Of a DNA stretch of 64,000 nucleotides, positions 1-9,803 are shown piece by piece (positions within the stretch are counted from its first letter, which is position 1; each line of letters begins with the position of its first letter). This stretch comes from Nocardia tenerifensis NBRC 101015 (GTDB lineage: Bacteria > Actinomycetota > Actinomycetes > Mycobacteriales > Mycobacteriaceae): contig NZ_BAGH01000351.1 of NCBI RefSeq assembly GCF_000308715.1, forward strand, positions 1-64,000, in the 5' to 3' direction. The translations under genes and the position numbers were made by a program. Below the pieces are notes generated by a model. That model was not told the DNA's origin and did not search any database. It worked only from the letters and a program-made list of their open reading frames with translations.

Positions 1-699
1 GTCGGTGCGCCGAATGCCCAATGGGTCGAACAGCTTTCGCTGGGCGTAGGCCTGGAAGTCGGCGCCGACCGACCGCTGCACGACGTAGACGAGCAGATCC
101 ACCGCCCGCTGACTGTATTTCCACTCCACGCCCTGCGGCTTCTCGATGGGCATCGCCAAGGCCTGCGCCACCACGTTGGGGTCGAGCTGCGCCAAGCCGG
201 TGACGCCCTCCGAGGCGACCGCCACCTGCACGCCCGAGGTCTCGGTGAGCAGGCTGCGGACGGTGATCGCGCGATGCGCCGCGTCGCCGAGGCCGGCGGG
301 GAGGTAGGCGTCGATGGGGTCGTCGAGCCGCAGGCGCCCCTCATCGATGGCGATGCCCGCGACCAGCGAGACCACGCTCTTCGTGCTGCTCCACAGGTTC
401 CACGGCAGGCCGCCGGTCTGGTCGTTTCTCGGTCCGGTGGCGATCAGGCAGTTGTTGCGGAACACCTGGACGTTGCGGCGGGTGGGATCGGCGGCGAACC
501 GCACCGCGTCGCGCAGCGCGGCCGAGTCGATCCCGACCTCCTCGGGCGTCGCCGTCTGCGGCTTGCGGCCGTCGGTGACCGCGCATCTGGTCAGCTCGGC
601 AGGAGCGGCGTTCGCTGTGCCACAAGACATTTCGATGCCGAGCAACACGGCCATCGCCATGATCGCGGACAGCGCGGCACTTCTCGACCAACGAGGCAT
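1..699 (-). CDS. Serine hydrolase of the class C beta-lactamase / D,D-peptidase family, C-terminus cut by window edge
   Basis: The minus-strand reading frame is open from an ATG at 699 to the window edge (233 codons), so the end of the protein is missing. An N-terminal hydrophobic segment ending in an Ala-rich cleavage-like site (about residues 8-31) suggests secretion. The SxxK nucleophile motif appears as STKSV, followed by a YSQ triad that takes the place of the usual YxN. The spacing and the surrounding LLTETSG segment fit beta-lactamase-like serine hydrolases (esterase, D-aminopeptidase or penicillin-binding type). Such proteins hydrolyse amide or ester bonds outside the membrane; the substrate cannot be told from sequence. 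The gene is divergent from the secreted-protein gene at 1026. Confidence 0.8.
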   Translation of the reverse strand, partial: MPRWSRSAALSAIMAMAVLLGIEMSCGTANAAPAELTRCAVTDGRKPQTATPEEVGIDSAALRDAVRFAADPTRRNVQVFRNNCLIATGPRNDQTGGLPWNLWSSTKSVVSLVAGIAIDEGRLRLDDPIDAYLPAGLGDAAHRAITVRSLLTETSGVQVAVASEGVTGLAQLDPNVVAQALAMPIEKPQGVEWKYSQRAVDLLVYVVQRSVGADFQAYAQRKLFDPLGIRRTD

Positions 700-1025
700 T
701 CGACTTCCCCAATCCCCAACGGGTTCTGCCGGGGACATCGAGGAGGACGAGGGGCCGGTTACCGTTTCCCGCGCCCCCACTTGTCGGGGCCGACCCCACC
801 ACAAGCCTCATCTACTGCTCACCTACGTGAGTGACCTCACTTCATACGTTGCCGAGGAGCTGCTTACAGCCTCTATAGCGGGTGAGCTACAGCTTTCATC
901 GTTCGAGTCAGCCCGCTCGTCCGCAAACAATAAGCAGCCTCTCAGCTTCGATATCTACTATTCGACTCAGTAGATGAGCTGGCCCGGATCACCGGAGCGC
1001 ATCAGACCAGAGAGGCAACGAAGCC
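700..1025. other. Intergenic region between divergent genes
   Basis: No convincing gene is seen in these 326 bases. It separates the divergent serine hydrolase and secreted protein and must hold both promoters. One short inverted repeat, GTGAG-TGAC-CTCAC at 827-840, could be an operator. The stretch is visibly richer in A and T than the flanking coding DNA. Confidence 0.4.
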
Positions 1026-1439
1026 ATGACGCGACGCGTTCTCCCCCTGCGATCGATCGGCAGCGCGAGCGGCCACCGCCGTTCCATCGCGGCGCTGGCA
1101 CTGATAGTCGGCGCCTGCACCGCGGCGACGATGCTCACCGCCGCCGTCGCCCTCGCCGACCCAGGACCACACTCGAGCCAAGCATCCGGACGCACCGCAT
1201 CGACGATCTCCGGCGACTCGACCGGCGCGCATCACATCGATCCGTTCGGCTACAACCACACCGACCCCAACCCGCTGCGGCAGAACGAGCATCGAAACGC
1301 CTTGCGCGAGTATCTGAATGGGCCGAAACCGGCCGACGACACGGACACCCGCGGCGACGGCGCGGCGACGTGGGCCGCGGTGCCGCGCACCGACGGCGAC
1401 GGCTGGGTCGTCTGCCGTCCCAACGCCAGCTATTGCTGA
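1026..1439 (+). CDS. Small secreted protein of unknown function
   Basis: This 137-residue protein was not recognised. A positively charged N-terminus is followed by a hydrophobic stretch (about residues 20-44) ending in Ala-Leu-Ala-Asp, a typical Sec signal peptide, so the mature chain of about 93 residues is exported. The mature part is polar, rich in Asp, His and Thr, and ends with two cysteines (a VCRP segment and the C-terminal Cys) that could form a disulfide. The ATG at 1026 is preceded by a GAGAGGCAACGA stretch that can serve as ribosome site. A second small secreted protein follows on the same strand at 1529, so the two may be co-expressed. Confidence 0.65.
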   Translation: MTRRVLPLRSIGSASGHRRSIAALALIVGACTAATMLTAAVALADPGPHSSQASGRTASTISGDSTGAHHIDPFGYNHTDPNPLRQNEHRNALREYLNGPKPADDTDTRGDGAATWAAVPRTDGDGWVVCRPNASYC

Positions 1440-1528
1440 TCGGCCCGTTTCGAAAGAACTTGCGGCCATTGGCTTTACCGGTCAGCACCATCCAGCGGTG
1501 GCTGATCGATGACGAAAGAGAGAAGACG

Positions 1529-2074
1529 ATGAACACGGCAACGCTGCCGAAACCCGCCCCTGTCCGCCGCGCGCCGCTCGCCCTCCTCGCGGTGGCCGCA
1601 CTGGCCGCCGGCCTCGCGTTCGGTGCCGCGCCCGCCACCGCCGATGCGCGCACCAGTGGAGCGGGCGTCGGGGCCCGCTGTCTGTGGGCGGGCACGAGCC
1701 ATCCGCAGGGCGCGACCGTCGTAGCGGGCGGGCAGAGTTTTCGCTGCGGCACCGAGCGCGGCATGGCGGCCTGGTCGCGCGGGGCCGCCGCGGGTGGGAA
1801 GAGCACCGTCCCCAATCCGGGGGCATATACCAATCCCGCAGGCCTGTTCAGCCCCGGCGCGCGGCAACCGGGAACCGACTACAACGACTACTGCGTCGGC
1901 AGCCAGCTCGTCGAGGGCAATGACGACGTCTACCAGGTGGTCGCGCATCGCGACGGCACGCTGCGCTGGCAGGCCGCCGCGCCGATCTCCCAGTGGCAGT
2001 TCGACTCCGACGCCGCCCGCCCCGGTCCGTCGTGGCGCTCGCCGAGCCTCTGCATCGACGGCAATCTGACCTGA
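1529..2074 (+). CDS. Small secreted Cys-containing protein of unknown function
   Basis: The 181-residue product begins with a charged N-terminus and a long Ala/Leu-rich helix (about residues 16-40) ending in an ATADA cleavage-like site, a clear signal peptide. The mature region has four cysteines (in CLWAG, FRCGT, DYCVG and SLCIDG contexts), suggesting two disulfide bonds in an extracellular globular domain. No known family was recognised. The ATG at 1529 was chosen because an AAAGAGAGAAGAC purine tract precedes it and the signal peptide starts there; the same frame is open further upstream. It follows the other small secreted protein by 89 bases. Confidence 0.65.
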   Translation: MNTATLPKPAPVRRAPLALLAVAALAAGLAFGAAPATADARTSGAGVGARCLWAGTSHPQGATVVAGGQSFRCGTERGMAAWSRGAAAGGKSTVPNPGAYTNPAGLFSPGARQPGTDYNDYCVGSQLVEGNDDVYQVVAHRDGTLRWQAAAPISQWQFDSDAARPGPSWRSPSLCIDGNLT

Positions 2075-2079
2075 CCTCC

Positions 2080-3647
<1,568 letters not shown>

Positions 3648-3670
3648 CTATCTCACAATTCCGGCTGTGC

Positions 3671-3689
3671 TGTTCGGCTCGCCCGAACA
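3671..3689. promoter_or_regulatory. LysR-type operator candidate between dgdA and its regulator
   Basis: Perfect 7-base arms TGTTCGG and CCGAACA are separated by five bases, giving the T-N11-A core typical of LysR-type binding sites. It sits just upstream of the regulator start at 3701 and about 60 bases from the divergent dgdA start. Confidence 0.5.
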
Positions 3690-3700
3690 AGAATCGAGGG

Positions 3701-4612
3701 ATGCTGAATCCTTGGCGGCTGCGTCTGCTCAGCCAACTCGACTCCCTCGGCACCGTGCGGGCGGTCGCGCAGGCGGCCCAACTGAGCACGTCCAGCGTGT
3801 CCCAGCAGCTCGCGGTGCTGGAGGCGGAGACCCGCACGCAGCTGCTGGAACGCACCGGTCGCCGGGTCAGGCTCACCCCGGCCGGGTTGATCCTCGCCCG
3901 CCGGGCCAGGGCCGTCCTGGACCACATGGCCGACATCGAGGCCGAGCTGCGCGGTCTCGGGGACGAACCGTCGGGGCTGGTGCGGCTCGGCGCTTTTCAG
4001 AGCGCGATCCACTCGCTGTGCGTGCCCGCGGTGACGCGGCTCGCGCACAGTCACCCGCACCTCGACGTCACGCTGCACGAGCTGGAACCGCACGAGAGCA
4101 TGCGCGCGCTACGCGCGGGCGACGCCGACATCATCATCAGCACAACCGATTTCGTCGAGCAGCCGCTCGGTCCGGACATCGACATCGTGCCCTTGGCCAC
4201 CGACCCGATCGTGCTCGTGCTGCCGCCCGACCGCGCCGCCCGCGGGCCCGCCGACCTGTCCGCCTACGCCGACGAGCCGTGGGCCTTCGATACGCCGGGG
4301 TCCTATATGGCGAATCTGGCGACGCGACTCTGCCGCGAATCGGGGTTCGAGCCGCGCATAGTCTGCCGCTTCAGCAACTACATGATGGCGCTGCAGCACG
4401 TGGAGGCCGGGTTGTCGATCGCGCTGCTGCCCGGTCTCGCCATCGATCCGCGCTACCGCGTCGCGACCAGGGAGCTGGCGAGCCCGGTGACCAGGACGAT
4501 CACCGCTGTCATCCGGCGCGGCGGCCCGCCGCGCGCCGCCGTCAGCGTGGTGCTGGACGCCCTGCGCAGGCACGGTGATCTACCGGGAGCGACCGCCCCC
4601 GTCGGCCGCTGA
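3701..4612 (+). CDS. LysR-family transcriptional regulator, probable controller of dgdA
   Basis: A 303-residue protein with an N-terminal winged helix-turn-helix (about residues 1-60, with the STSSVSQQLAVLE recognition segment) and a LysR substrate-binding domain (about 90-290). The family forms tetramers that bind the promoter between divergent genes and respond to a small-molecule inducer. Its position opposite dgdA, with a shared palindrome at 3671-3689, suggests that it regulates dialkylglycine catabolism as DgdR does in Burkholderia, although DgdR homology itself is inferred. The start ATG at 3701 follows a GAGGG ribosome site. Confidence 0.85.
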   Translation: MLNPWRLRLLSQLDSLGTVRAVAQAAQLSTSSVSQQLAVLEAETRTQLLERTGRRVRLTPAGLILARRARAVLDHMADIEAELRGLGDEPSGLVRLGAFQSAIHSLCVPAVTRLAHSHPHLDVTLHELEPHESMRALRAGDADIIISTTDFVEQPLGPDIDIVPLATDPIVLVLPPDRAARGPADLSAYADEPWAFDTPGSYMANLATRLCRESGFEPRIVCRFSNYMMALQHVEAGLSIALLPGLAIDPRYRVATRELASPVTRTITAVIRRGGPPRAAVSVVLDALRRHGDLPGATAPVGR

Positions 4613-4956
4613 AAATGCTCGAAGAAATCCTCGTACCCTCATCTACGAACATTAAACATGCCCGACATGCGATCGATTCGATAGGTGAATTCACTCGCGC
4701 CTGAGGCACTTTCACGCAGGTCAAAGCGCCTTTTATATAAGCATCGAATATATAGTTATCGTTTCGTTATTGCTTACGCGTGTGTCGGAATTTCGTCCGG
4801 CCGCGATGTGCCGAAGGATGACAAATCGTTGGACTGACACATCACCGTGATGTTCTCGAATCTATTCGAAGACTTTGGTGAAGTCCGGTGCGCCGGCAGG
4901 TACGGCGTTGCATGGCCGAGCCGAGGCCTTCGACATGACGATCGGAGGACTTGATC
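4613..4956. other. Intergenic region with an AT-rich block upstream of the NlpC/P60 gene
   Basis: No gene is supported here. About 4731-4775 is strikingly AT-rich for this genome (TTTATATAAGC followed by AATATATAG), with a 150-200 base leader before the NlpC/P60 start. This probably contains the promoter and a long 5' untranslated region. I looked for a c-di-AMP riboswitch and found no convincing core. Confidence 0.45.
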
Positions 4957-5571
4957 ATGGCATCGAAGACCGACGACGACGTCCGAACTACGCGCTCCCT
5001 GCGTCGAGCGTTCTGCTGGACCCTCGCCGTAGGCACGGCCTTCTCCGGCGCGCTGGTATTGTCCGCACCGCGCCAGAGCCCCGCTCCCACCTCCACCGAT
5101 TTGACTTCCGCCGGAATGGAATTCACCCTCCCCGACATTCCGGGAGTCGACTATTCCGGCCTGACCGGTATTCCCGGCATCAAGCTGCCGCACCCGGTGC
5201 GCCCTCAGGTCGCACCGATGACGACCACCGGCGAGGTGGCCATCGAGGCGGCCCGCAGCAAACTCGGCGCCGACTACCGCGCCAACTCGGCGGGCCCAGA
5301 CGCCTTCGATTGCTCGGGCCTCGTCCAGTGGTCCTACGAGCAGGCGGGCGTGTCTCTGCCGCGTACCAGCTACGAACAGCTCGGCACCGGAACTCCGGTA
5401 TCGCAGGGGGAACTGCGCCCAGGCGACCTGGTGTCGTTCTACGGTGGAGGACACTCCGGGCTCTACGCCGGTGACGGCAACGTGATCCACGCGTCGACCT
5501 ACGGCGAAGGCGTGACCACGTCGCCGATGTCGTCCATGCCGTTCGCCGGCGCCCGCCGATTCCAGGACTAG
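4957..5571 (+). CDS. Secreted NlpC/P60 peptidoglycan endopeptidase
   Basis: The 204-residue protein has an N-terminal hydrophobic export helix (about residues 19-37) and a C-terminal NlpC/P60 domain. The catalytic cysteine is in DCSGLVQW and the histidine in the HSGLY segment, with a second histidine in VIHAS as the likely third residue. These enzymes cut the D-Glu to diaminopimelate bond in cell-wall stem peptides. The region between signal and domain is short and Pro/Gly-rich. ATG 4957 was chosen over a TTG at 4951 because GGAGG lies seven bases upstream of it. The long AT-rich leader suggests transcript-level control. Confidence 0.87.
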   Translation: MASKTDDDVRTTRSLRRAFCWTLAVGTAFSGALVLSAPRQSPAPTSTDLTSAGMEFTLPDIPGVDYSGLTGIPGIKLPHPVRPQVAPMTTTGEVAIEAARSKLGADYRANSAGPDAFDCSGLVQWSYEQAGVSLPRTSYEQLGTGTPVSQGELRPGDLVSFYGGGHSGLYAGDGNVIHASTYGEGVTTSPMSSMPFAGARRFQD

Positions 5572-5612
5572 CGCCGGAGTTTCGCCGTCCCGCCCAGGCA
5601 GGCAGCCGCGAA

Positions 5613-5807
5613 TCAGTCGCGTTCGGCCGTTTCGTCCGCCGTCGCAGCGGGATTGGCGATCCGGATCACTCCGGCATCCAGATCGAGGGCGAGGCGGGGG
5701 CTGTGCGCCTGACCGGCGCTGTCCTCGCTGCCCTCGTCGACCAGCTTCTTGCCCGGAAACAGTTCGCCCATGACGGCCATGAACTCCACGATAGACCCGG
5801 AGCCCAC
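5613..5807 (-). CDS. Small DUF6191-like protein
   Basis: This 64-residue reading frame has an ELFPGKK segment followed by an LDLDAGVIRI motif near the C-terminus, which resembles the conserved tail of actinobacterial DUF6191 proteins; this assignment is from memory of the family. It lies 14 bases downstream of a 51-residue membrane protein on the same strand. Known members join a membrane segment and this tail in one chain, so the two small genes may be a split version. The start is uncertain: GTG 5807, or an internal ATG preceded by GTGGAG. The function is unknown. Confidence 0.5.
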   Translation of the reverse strand: MGSGSIVEFMAVMGELFPGKKLVDEGSEDSAGQAHSPRLALDLDAGVIRIANPAATADETAERD

Positions 5808-5821
5808 GCGAGGACGGCTGG

Positions 5822-5977
5822 TCAGGTGGCGGAGTCGCGCAAGACCGCCGCGAGCATCACGCAGGCCGCCATCGGCGGAAGCAGGAGCAGCAGGATCGGC
5901 GGGGCGCCGAGCACCGCCAGCGCGGCGACGGCGGTGAGGACGGTGAGGACCAGGCCGTGGGCGTGCTGAATTGCCAT
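5822..5977 (-). CDS. 51-residue membrane protein
   Basis: A very short protein made almost wholly of two hydrophobic segments (about residues 8-24 and 25-44) with little else. The ATG at 5977 is preceded by a strong AAGGAG site at good spacing, which is the main reason to believe it is translated. It is followed 14 bases later by the DUF6191-like frame, in a different reading frame. The function is unknown. Confidence 0.55.
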   Translation of the reverse strand: MAIQHAHGLVLTVLTAVAALAVLGAPPILLLLLPPMAACVMLAAVLRDSAT

Positions 5978-6328
5978 CTGACTCCTTTCCGCGCCTGCGT
6001 AGAAGGGGCGGGCCCGGTTACCGACCCGGGCCCGCCCGAAGGAAGAGATACGTGACATTCATTCATCCGCGGCGGCGGTACCGCACCACCCCGGTGCGCG
6101 CTGAGGGTGCTTGCTCAACTGGTCGCACTGTGCTCTCGAACGCGCGGGATACTCGGTAGTGACGGCGGCACCACCGCGGAGTTCCTGCTCATTGTCGCGA
6201 TACGGGCATCACCTCGCTTTCTCCTGTCGCACTTGATATTCGGCCGCACCGGCGGGGCCGCCCGCAGTGCGGCGGCCCTCGCCGGGTGGCTCGACCGGTC
6301 CCGCCGATCGATCGCGCGAGCACGGCCG
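5978..6328. other. Intergenic region, no gene recognised
   Basis: About 350 bases between the small membrane-protein gene and the convergent-side end of the Hsp20 gene. Open frames here have no ribosome site or family signature. Both neighbours are on the minus strand, so it should hold the promoter of the small genes and the terminator region of hsp20. Confidence 0.35.
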
Positions 6329-6748
6329 TCAGGCGTTGATCGCCTGCCGCTGCTCGCCGCGCTCGATCTCGATCTTGCGGGGCTTGGCCTTCTCCGCGAC
6401 CGGAATGCTCAGCCGGAGCACGCCGTCGGTGTAATCGGCTCGAATGTGGTCGGTGTCCAGGCTCTCGCCCAGGAACAGCTGACGGCTGAACACGCCGCGC
6501 GAGCGTTCCGCGGCGAGCATCGACCGGTTGGCGTCCAGCTCGGGGCGGGTAGCCCGGATGGTCAGCACATTGCGTTCGATATCGAGATCCAGCGATTTGG
6601 GGTCGATGCCCGGCAGGTCGAGCTCCACCCGGAACTCGTCACCCTCGCGCCAGGCGTCCATCGGCATCACCGCAGGGCGGGCCGCCGTGCCGAACACCTG
6701 GTGCGTGAAACGGTCCAGATCGCGGAACGGATCGGTACGCATCAGCAT
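6329..6748 (-). CDS. Small heat-shock protein, Hsp20/alpha-crystallin family
   Basis: A 139-residue cytoplasmic chaperone that holds unfolding proteins in a refoldable state. The alpha-crystallin domain (about residues 30-128) is clear, with the conserved [10 protein letters not shown] strand and the C-terminal [10 protein letters not shown] motif; a short Lys/Arg-rich tail follows. The length is usual for bacterial Hsp20. Start ATG 6748 has GGAGGTGG at correct spacing; an upstream open frame to 6829 lacks support. Upstream lie a CIRCE-like HrcA element and an 18-base palindrome, so heat-inducible repression is likely. Confidence 0.92.
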   Translation of the reverse strand: MLMRTDPFRDLDRFTHQVFGTAARPAVMPMDAWREGDEFRVELDLPGIDPKSLDLDIERNVLTIRATRPELDANRSMLAAERSRGVFSRQLFLGESLDTDHIRADYTDGVLRLSIPVAEKAKPRKIEIERGEQRQAINA

Positions 6749-6797
6749 GGTCGCCACCTCCAACTCACTCCATTCTCTATCGTAGGTCCCAGATAAC

Positions 6798-6815
6798 CTA
6801 TGCCATCTGGCATAG
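6798..6815. promoter_or_regulatory. 18-base palindrome upstream of hsp20
   Basis: Seven-base perfect arms CTATGCC and GGCATAG around ATCT, located 50 bases upstream of the hsp20 start. It is close to the CIRCE-like site and so may bind a second regulator. Confidence 0.5.
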
Positions 6816-6822
6816 ATTTGTT

Positions 6823-6849
6823 TTAGCACTTGACGCAGGCGAGTGCAAG
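6823..6849. promoter_or_regulatory. CIRCE-like HrcA operator upstream of hsp20
   Basis: TTAGCACTT, nine bases, then GAGTGCAAG, against the CIRCE consensus TTAGCACTC-N9-GAGTGCTAA: 15 of 18 arm positions match with exactly the right spacer. HrcA repressors bind this element at heat-shock genes. It lies 75-100 bases upstream of the hsp20 start. Confidence 0.65.
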
Positions 6850-6917
6850 TACCCGAGCCAGAAAATCTCCGCGAGTCGCGGCGGTGGGCCGTGGGCAGAG
6901 CGCTTCTCGCGCCAGAG

Positions 6918-7655
6918 TCAGCCGCGGTACTTGGCGAGGAAGCGCCGCAGGATCTCCTTGGGCGCGATGATGGACTCCCGGTGACCGAGCGCGGTGAGAC
7001 TGTCCGCCTCTTCGGGGTCGAAATAGCCTGCGTGGCGGTAGATCTCGATGCGCAGCGCGAGCCCGTCGCCGTCGAGTTCGGGGTGGAACTGGGTGGCGTA
7101 CACGTTCTGACCGACGCGGATCATCTGCACCGGGCAGGTGGCCGAGGTACCCAGCAGCACGGCGTTCGGTGGTACCTCCTGGCACGCCTCCTTGTGCCCG
7201 CCGAACGCCCTGAAGGCACGCGGGATCCCGTCGAACAGCGGGTCTTCGCCTGCGCGGTCGGTCAATTCGATGGTCTGCGCGCCCGGCGGCTCGCTGTATC
7301 GCTTGTCGCTCACCGTCCCGCCGAGCACGTCCGCGAGGATGCTCAGCCCGTAACAGGCGCCCAGGTACGGGAAGTCGCGGCTGACGATCTCGGCGAGCAG
7401 CTTCTTCAACGCCGGCTCGAACCGCTGCTGGTAGTCGTACTTCTCGGACTCCGCGTTGCCGACATTGCTCGGCCCGCCGCCGACGATCACCGCGCAGTAA
7501 TCGTCCAGCACCACGTCGGGCAGTCCCTGCTGGTCCATCTGCACCCGCACCATGTCGGCGGGCGCGAGCTCGCCCGCGCGCAGCACGGCGCGGTATTCGT
7601 CGTCCGCGGCGGGATGCTCGGGCCGTAACTGGAGCAGAAGGCAGGGCTTCGGCAT
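6918..7655 (-). CDS. Class I glutamine amidotransferase
   Basis: A stand-alone class I glutamine amidotransferase domain of 245 residues, related to the GMP-synthase glutaminase unit. The triad is visible: Cys101 in LGACYGL, His191 and Glu193 in QFHPELD. The VGGGPSN segment (58-64) forms the oxyanion region. Such free-standing members release ammonia from glutamine for an unknown partner, or act on gamma-glutamyl compounds. The start ATG 7655 was chosen because the protein's first strand begins there. No synthetase partner is adjacent, so the pathway cannot be inferred. Confidence 0.85.
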   Translation of the reverse strand: MPKPCLLLQLRPEHPAADDEYRAVLRAGELAPADMVRVQMDQQGLPDVVLDDYCAVIVGGGPSNVGNAESEKYDYQQRFEPALKKLLAEIVSRDFPYLGACYGLSILADVLGGTVSDKRYSEPPGAQTIELTDRAGEDPLFDGIPRAFRAFGGHKEACQEVPPNAVLLGTSATCPVQMIRVGQNVYATQFHPELDGDGLALRIEIYRHAGYFDPEEADSLTALGHRESIIAPKEILRRFLAKYRG

Positions 7656-7880
7656 GCACCGATTGTGCAAGATGGGCTCCGATCGGCAGGGCGTTGCGTG
7701 ATAAATGGCGTGTTCGATAGTCCGTACCCACTCTCGCCGTCGGTAATTCGTGACGGCAGTCCATCGATCGACGGACATCGAGATGTCATCTGTTCGAATG
7801 ACGGTCGGACAGCCGATACCCCTCGCCTCGCGCGGCTGCCAAGCTCGTCGGCGTACGACGGATACTTTCGGGAGTCGACA

Positions 7881-8084
7881 GTGGACATACTCAAGGGCAT
7901 CGGCAAGGCGCTCGGCTTCGTGATCGACGCATTCGTCGTCATCGTCTACCACGTGTTCCTATTCGGCATCGGCGCCGTGGGCGTGTTCCTCGCGCCGTCC
8001 GGGATCGGGTTCGTGGTGATCGCCGTCGCCGTCGGGCTCGCGATCCTCTATTGGACGACCGGGTGGATGATCTTCCTGGGCTGA
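7881..8084 (+). CDS. Small two-helix membrane protein
   Basis: A 67-residue protein starting at a GTG with GGAG six bases upstream. It has two hydrophobic helices (about residues 10-37 and 40-63) with Gly and aromatic residues, so it should sit in the membrane with very short loops. It was not recognised as a known family. A strong hairpin at 8161-8192 lies downstream and probably ends its transcript. Confidence 0.6.
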   Translation: MDILKGIGKALGFVIDAFVVIVYHVFLFGIGAVGVFLAPSGIGFVVIAVAVGLAILYWTTGWMIFLG

Positions 8085-8160
8085 CACAATTTTCGAGCTG
8101 AGCACAGCTCTTCGAGACGAACGAGGCCGAGCACCGAGGGGTTGGATCGGCTTTCAGCAA

Positions 8161-8192
8161 CGGCAGCCGCGGACATCGGACCGCGGCTGCCG
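8161..8192 (+). terminator. Intrinsic terminator-like hairpin
   Basis: Perfect 12-base arms CGGCAGCCGCGG and CCGCGGCTGCCG enclose an eight-base loop, followed by TTCTTC. It lies 76 bases downstream of the small membrane-protein gene. The rest of the 8085-8483 gap holds nothing that I can identify. Confidence 0.75.
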
Positions 8193-8483
8193 TTCTTCGC
8201 GTCACAGTCACCGGCTCGGGTACGCGTCCGAAGCCGTTGTAGGGCATGATCTCAGGGTCAAGACGCGACGGATACCGGGATAGGTCCGCCCAAAGGATGA
8301 CACGGGACGCGACCGCGGGCCGATGCCGTCGGCGGGCGGGCCGCGCAGAATCGCTGGGGCGGTTGGCGATCACAAGCATTCCGTTGGGAAATTCCTAGCC
8401 GCGAGCGGTGTGATGCACAGGCGCGGGTAGCGGGGTTCCCGCGCAGACCGACGTGAGATCTCGACCCGTGAATGGAGAAGACT

Positions 8484-8960
8484 GTGCCCGCGACGTTTCC
8501 CCCCTCTCGCACCGTGGTGACCCCCGAAGCGGGGGACTACCGCGACCGCGAGTGGACCGTCGCCGAAACCGCCAACGGCGCGTGCCTGATCACCGACGAG
8601 CGCGTCGCCGCCGTCGAGCTCACCGGCGCCATGGCCGCCGACGTGCGCCGCTATCTGCGCGCGAACAACCTCTCCGGCCCGATCCTCGAGTTCCCCGGCG
8701 CCGAGCGTCGCGAGATCCACCTGGTGGTCGGTATCGCCAAGGCGGCCAGAGCGATCGAGGCGCTGCGCGGCGCGGGCGTGACCGTGCACTCCGACGGCGC
8801 GAGCATCCCGCTGCCGCCGACCCGCCTGTCCGCCGGCTCCCCCGAGTGGGCCGTCTCCCCCACCGAGGCCCGCTGGATACCGCCGCTGGTGGCCCTGGCC
8901 GCCGCGGTCCACGCCACCAACCCGAGCCGCCACCGCCTCCTCGCCGAGCTGGCCTGCTGA
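8484..8960 (+). CDS. Hypothetical protein, 158 residues
   Basis: A soluble, Ala/Arg-rich protein without signal peptide or membrane helix; no family was recognised. It looks like an alpha/beta fold with a final helical segment (about residues 128-155). GTG 8484 was chosen because GGAGAAG precedes it; an in-frame ATG at 8472 would use the purine tract as codons. It ends 28 bases from the end of the convergent TetR gene. Confidence 0.55.
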   Translation: MPATFPPSRTVVTPEAGDYRDREWTVAETANGACLITDERVAAVELTGAMAADVRRYLRANNLSGPILEFPGAERREIHLVVGIAKAARAIEALRGAGVTVHSDGASIPLPPTRLSAGSPEWAVSPTEARWIPPLVALAAAVHATNPSRHRLLAELAC

Positions 8961-8988
8961 TACCGAGTCACCGGGTGGCACAACGATT

Positions 8989-9681
8989 TCAGCCGTCCCG
9001 CGTGACCGCCTCGATGCGGGCGACGACCGCGTCGAGCGCCAGCTCCATGGCGTAATCGAACTCGGCCTCGCTGTCGAATCGCGCCAGGTACGGCGCCGCC
9101 TCGACGACGGCGGGCAGTCCTGACCGCTCCAGGGTCGCTCGGCGGGCGGCGATGCCGGGCAGGTCGCCGGTTCCGTAGGTGGGCCCGGCGTTCACCTCCC
9201 GCAGCAGCGTGCCGACGAGGGTCGCCAGCACCGTGCGCAAGAGATGGACCGCCTCCTCCGGCGAGCACCCCGCGCTTCGCAGCACCTCGAGCACCGCCTG
9301 AACCGGGGCCAAACCCTCCGCCGATCCCAGTTGCCGCGTGAGCACCAGGGCCGCGGCCGCGGGATGCCGAAGGGCGCGCCGACGGAACGCGTCCGCGATG
9401 GCGCGCAGGTCTACGCGTAGATCGCCGGTGCGCGAAGGCAATTCGAGGGAGCCGAGGAGATGCTCGGCCACCGCGTCGAGCAGGCCGTCCTTGCCGTCGA
9501 CGTGGTTGTACAGGCTTTTCGGATCGACGCCGAGTTGCCGCGCGACCGCTCGCACGCCCACCGCGCCGACACAGTCGCTGCCGATGACCTTCAGGGTCGC
9601 TTCGATGATTCCGGCGCGGGTGAGCTGGCCGGCGCCCTTGGGCGGTCGTCCGCGGCGGGCCGCGGGGGTGCGGTCGGTCAT
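8989..9681 (-). CDS. TetR-family transcriptional repressor
   Basis: A 230-residue repressor with an N-terminal helix-turn-helix (about residues 18-65, ending in the LYNHVDGKDGLL helix typical of TetR) and a helical C-terminal ligand-binding domain similar to TetR_C. Start ATG 9681 follows AGGATGG. The intergenic region toward the divergent SnoaL-like gene has two matching operator-like sites, so it probably represses itself and the SnoaL/metallo-beta-lactamase pair until a ligand binds. Confidence 0.88.
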   Translation of the reverse strand: MTDRTPAARRGRPPKGAGQLTRAGIIEATLKVIGSDCVGAVGVRAVARQLGVDPKSLYNHVDGKDGLLDAVAEHLLGSLELPSRTGDLRVDLRAIADAFRRRALRHPAAAALVLTRQLGSAEGLAPVQAVLEVLRSAGCSPEEAVHLLRTVLATLVGTLLREVNAGPTYGTGDLPGIAARRATLERSGLPAVVEAAPYLARFDSEAEFDYAMELALDAVVARIEAVTRDG

Positions 9682-9712
9682 GCGGCCATCCTGCCGCACT
9701 CCATTGTTTTAA

Positions 9713-9761
9713 TCCACATCGTGGGTATATGCTGGCGGGCACTTTAAACCCACGCTGTGGA
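9713..9761. promoter_or_regulatory. Paired TetR operator sites
   Basis: TCCACATCGTGGGT at 9713-9726 and its near reverse complement ACCCACGCTGTGGA at 9748-9761 (13 of 14 matching). Each arm is itself partly palindromic (CCAC...GTGG). They lie between the divergent TetR and SnoaL-like starts, as expected for two repressor sites covering both promoters. Confidence 0.65.
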
Positions 9762-9803
9762 TATTGCCGTCCACCATGCGTTTTCGCGGCGGGAGCCAGC
9801 CTG

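Noticed and set aside
4780-4950. c-di-AMP (ydaO) riboswitch upstream of the NlpC/P60 gene
   Set aside because: The gene type would fit, but the conserved core strings of the riboswitch were not found; an Infernal search with RF00379 would settle it.
6829-6849. HspR (HAIR) site CTTG-N13-CAAG upstream of hsp20
   Set aside because: The spacing fits but the inner bases do not match; the overlapping CIRCE reading is much better.
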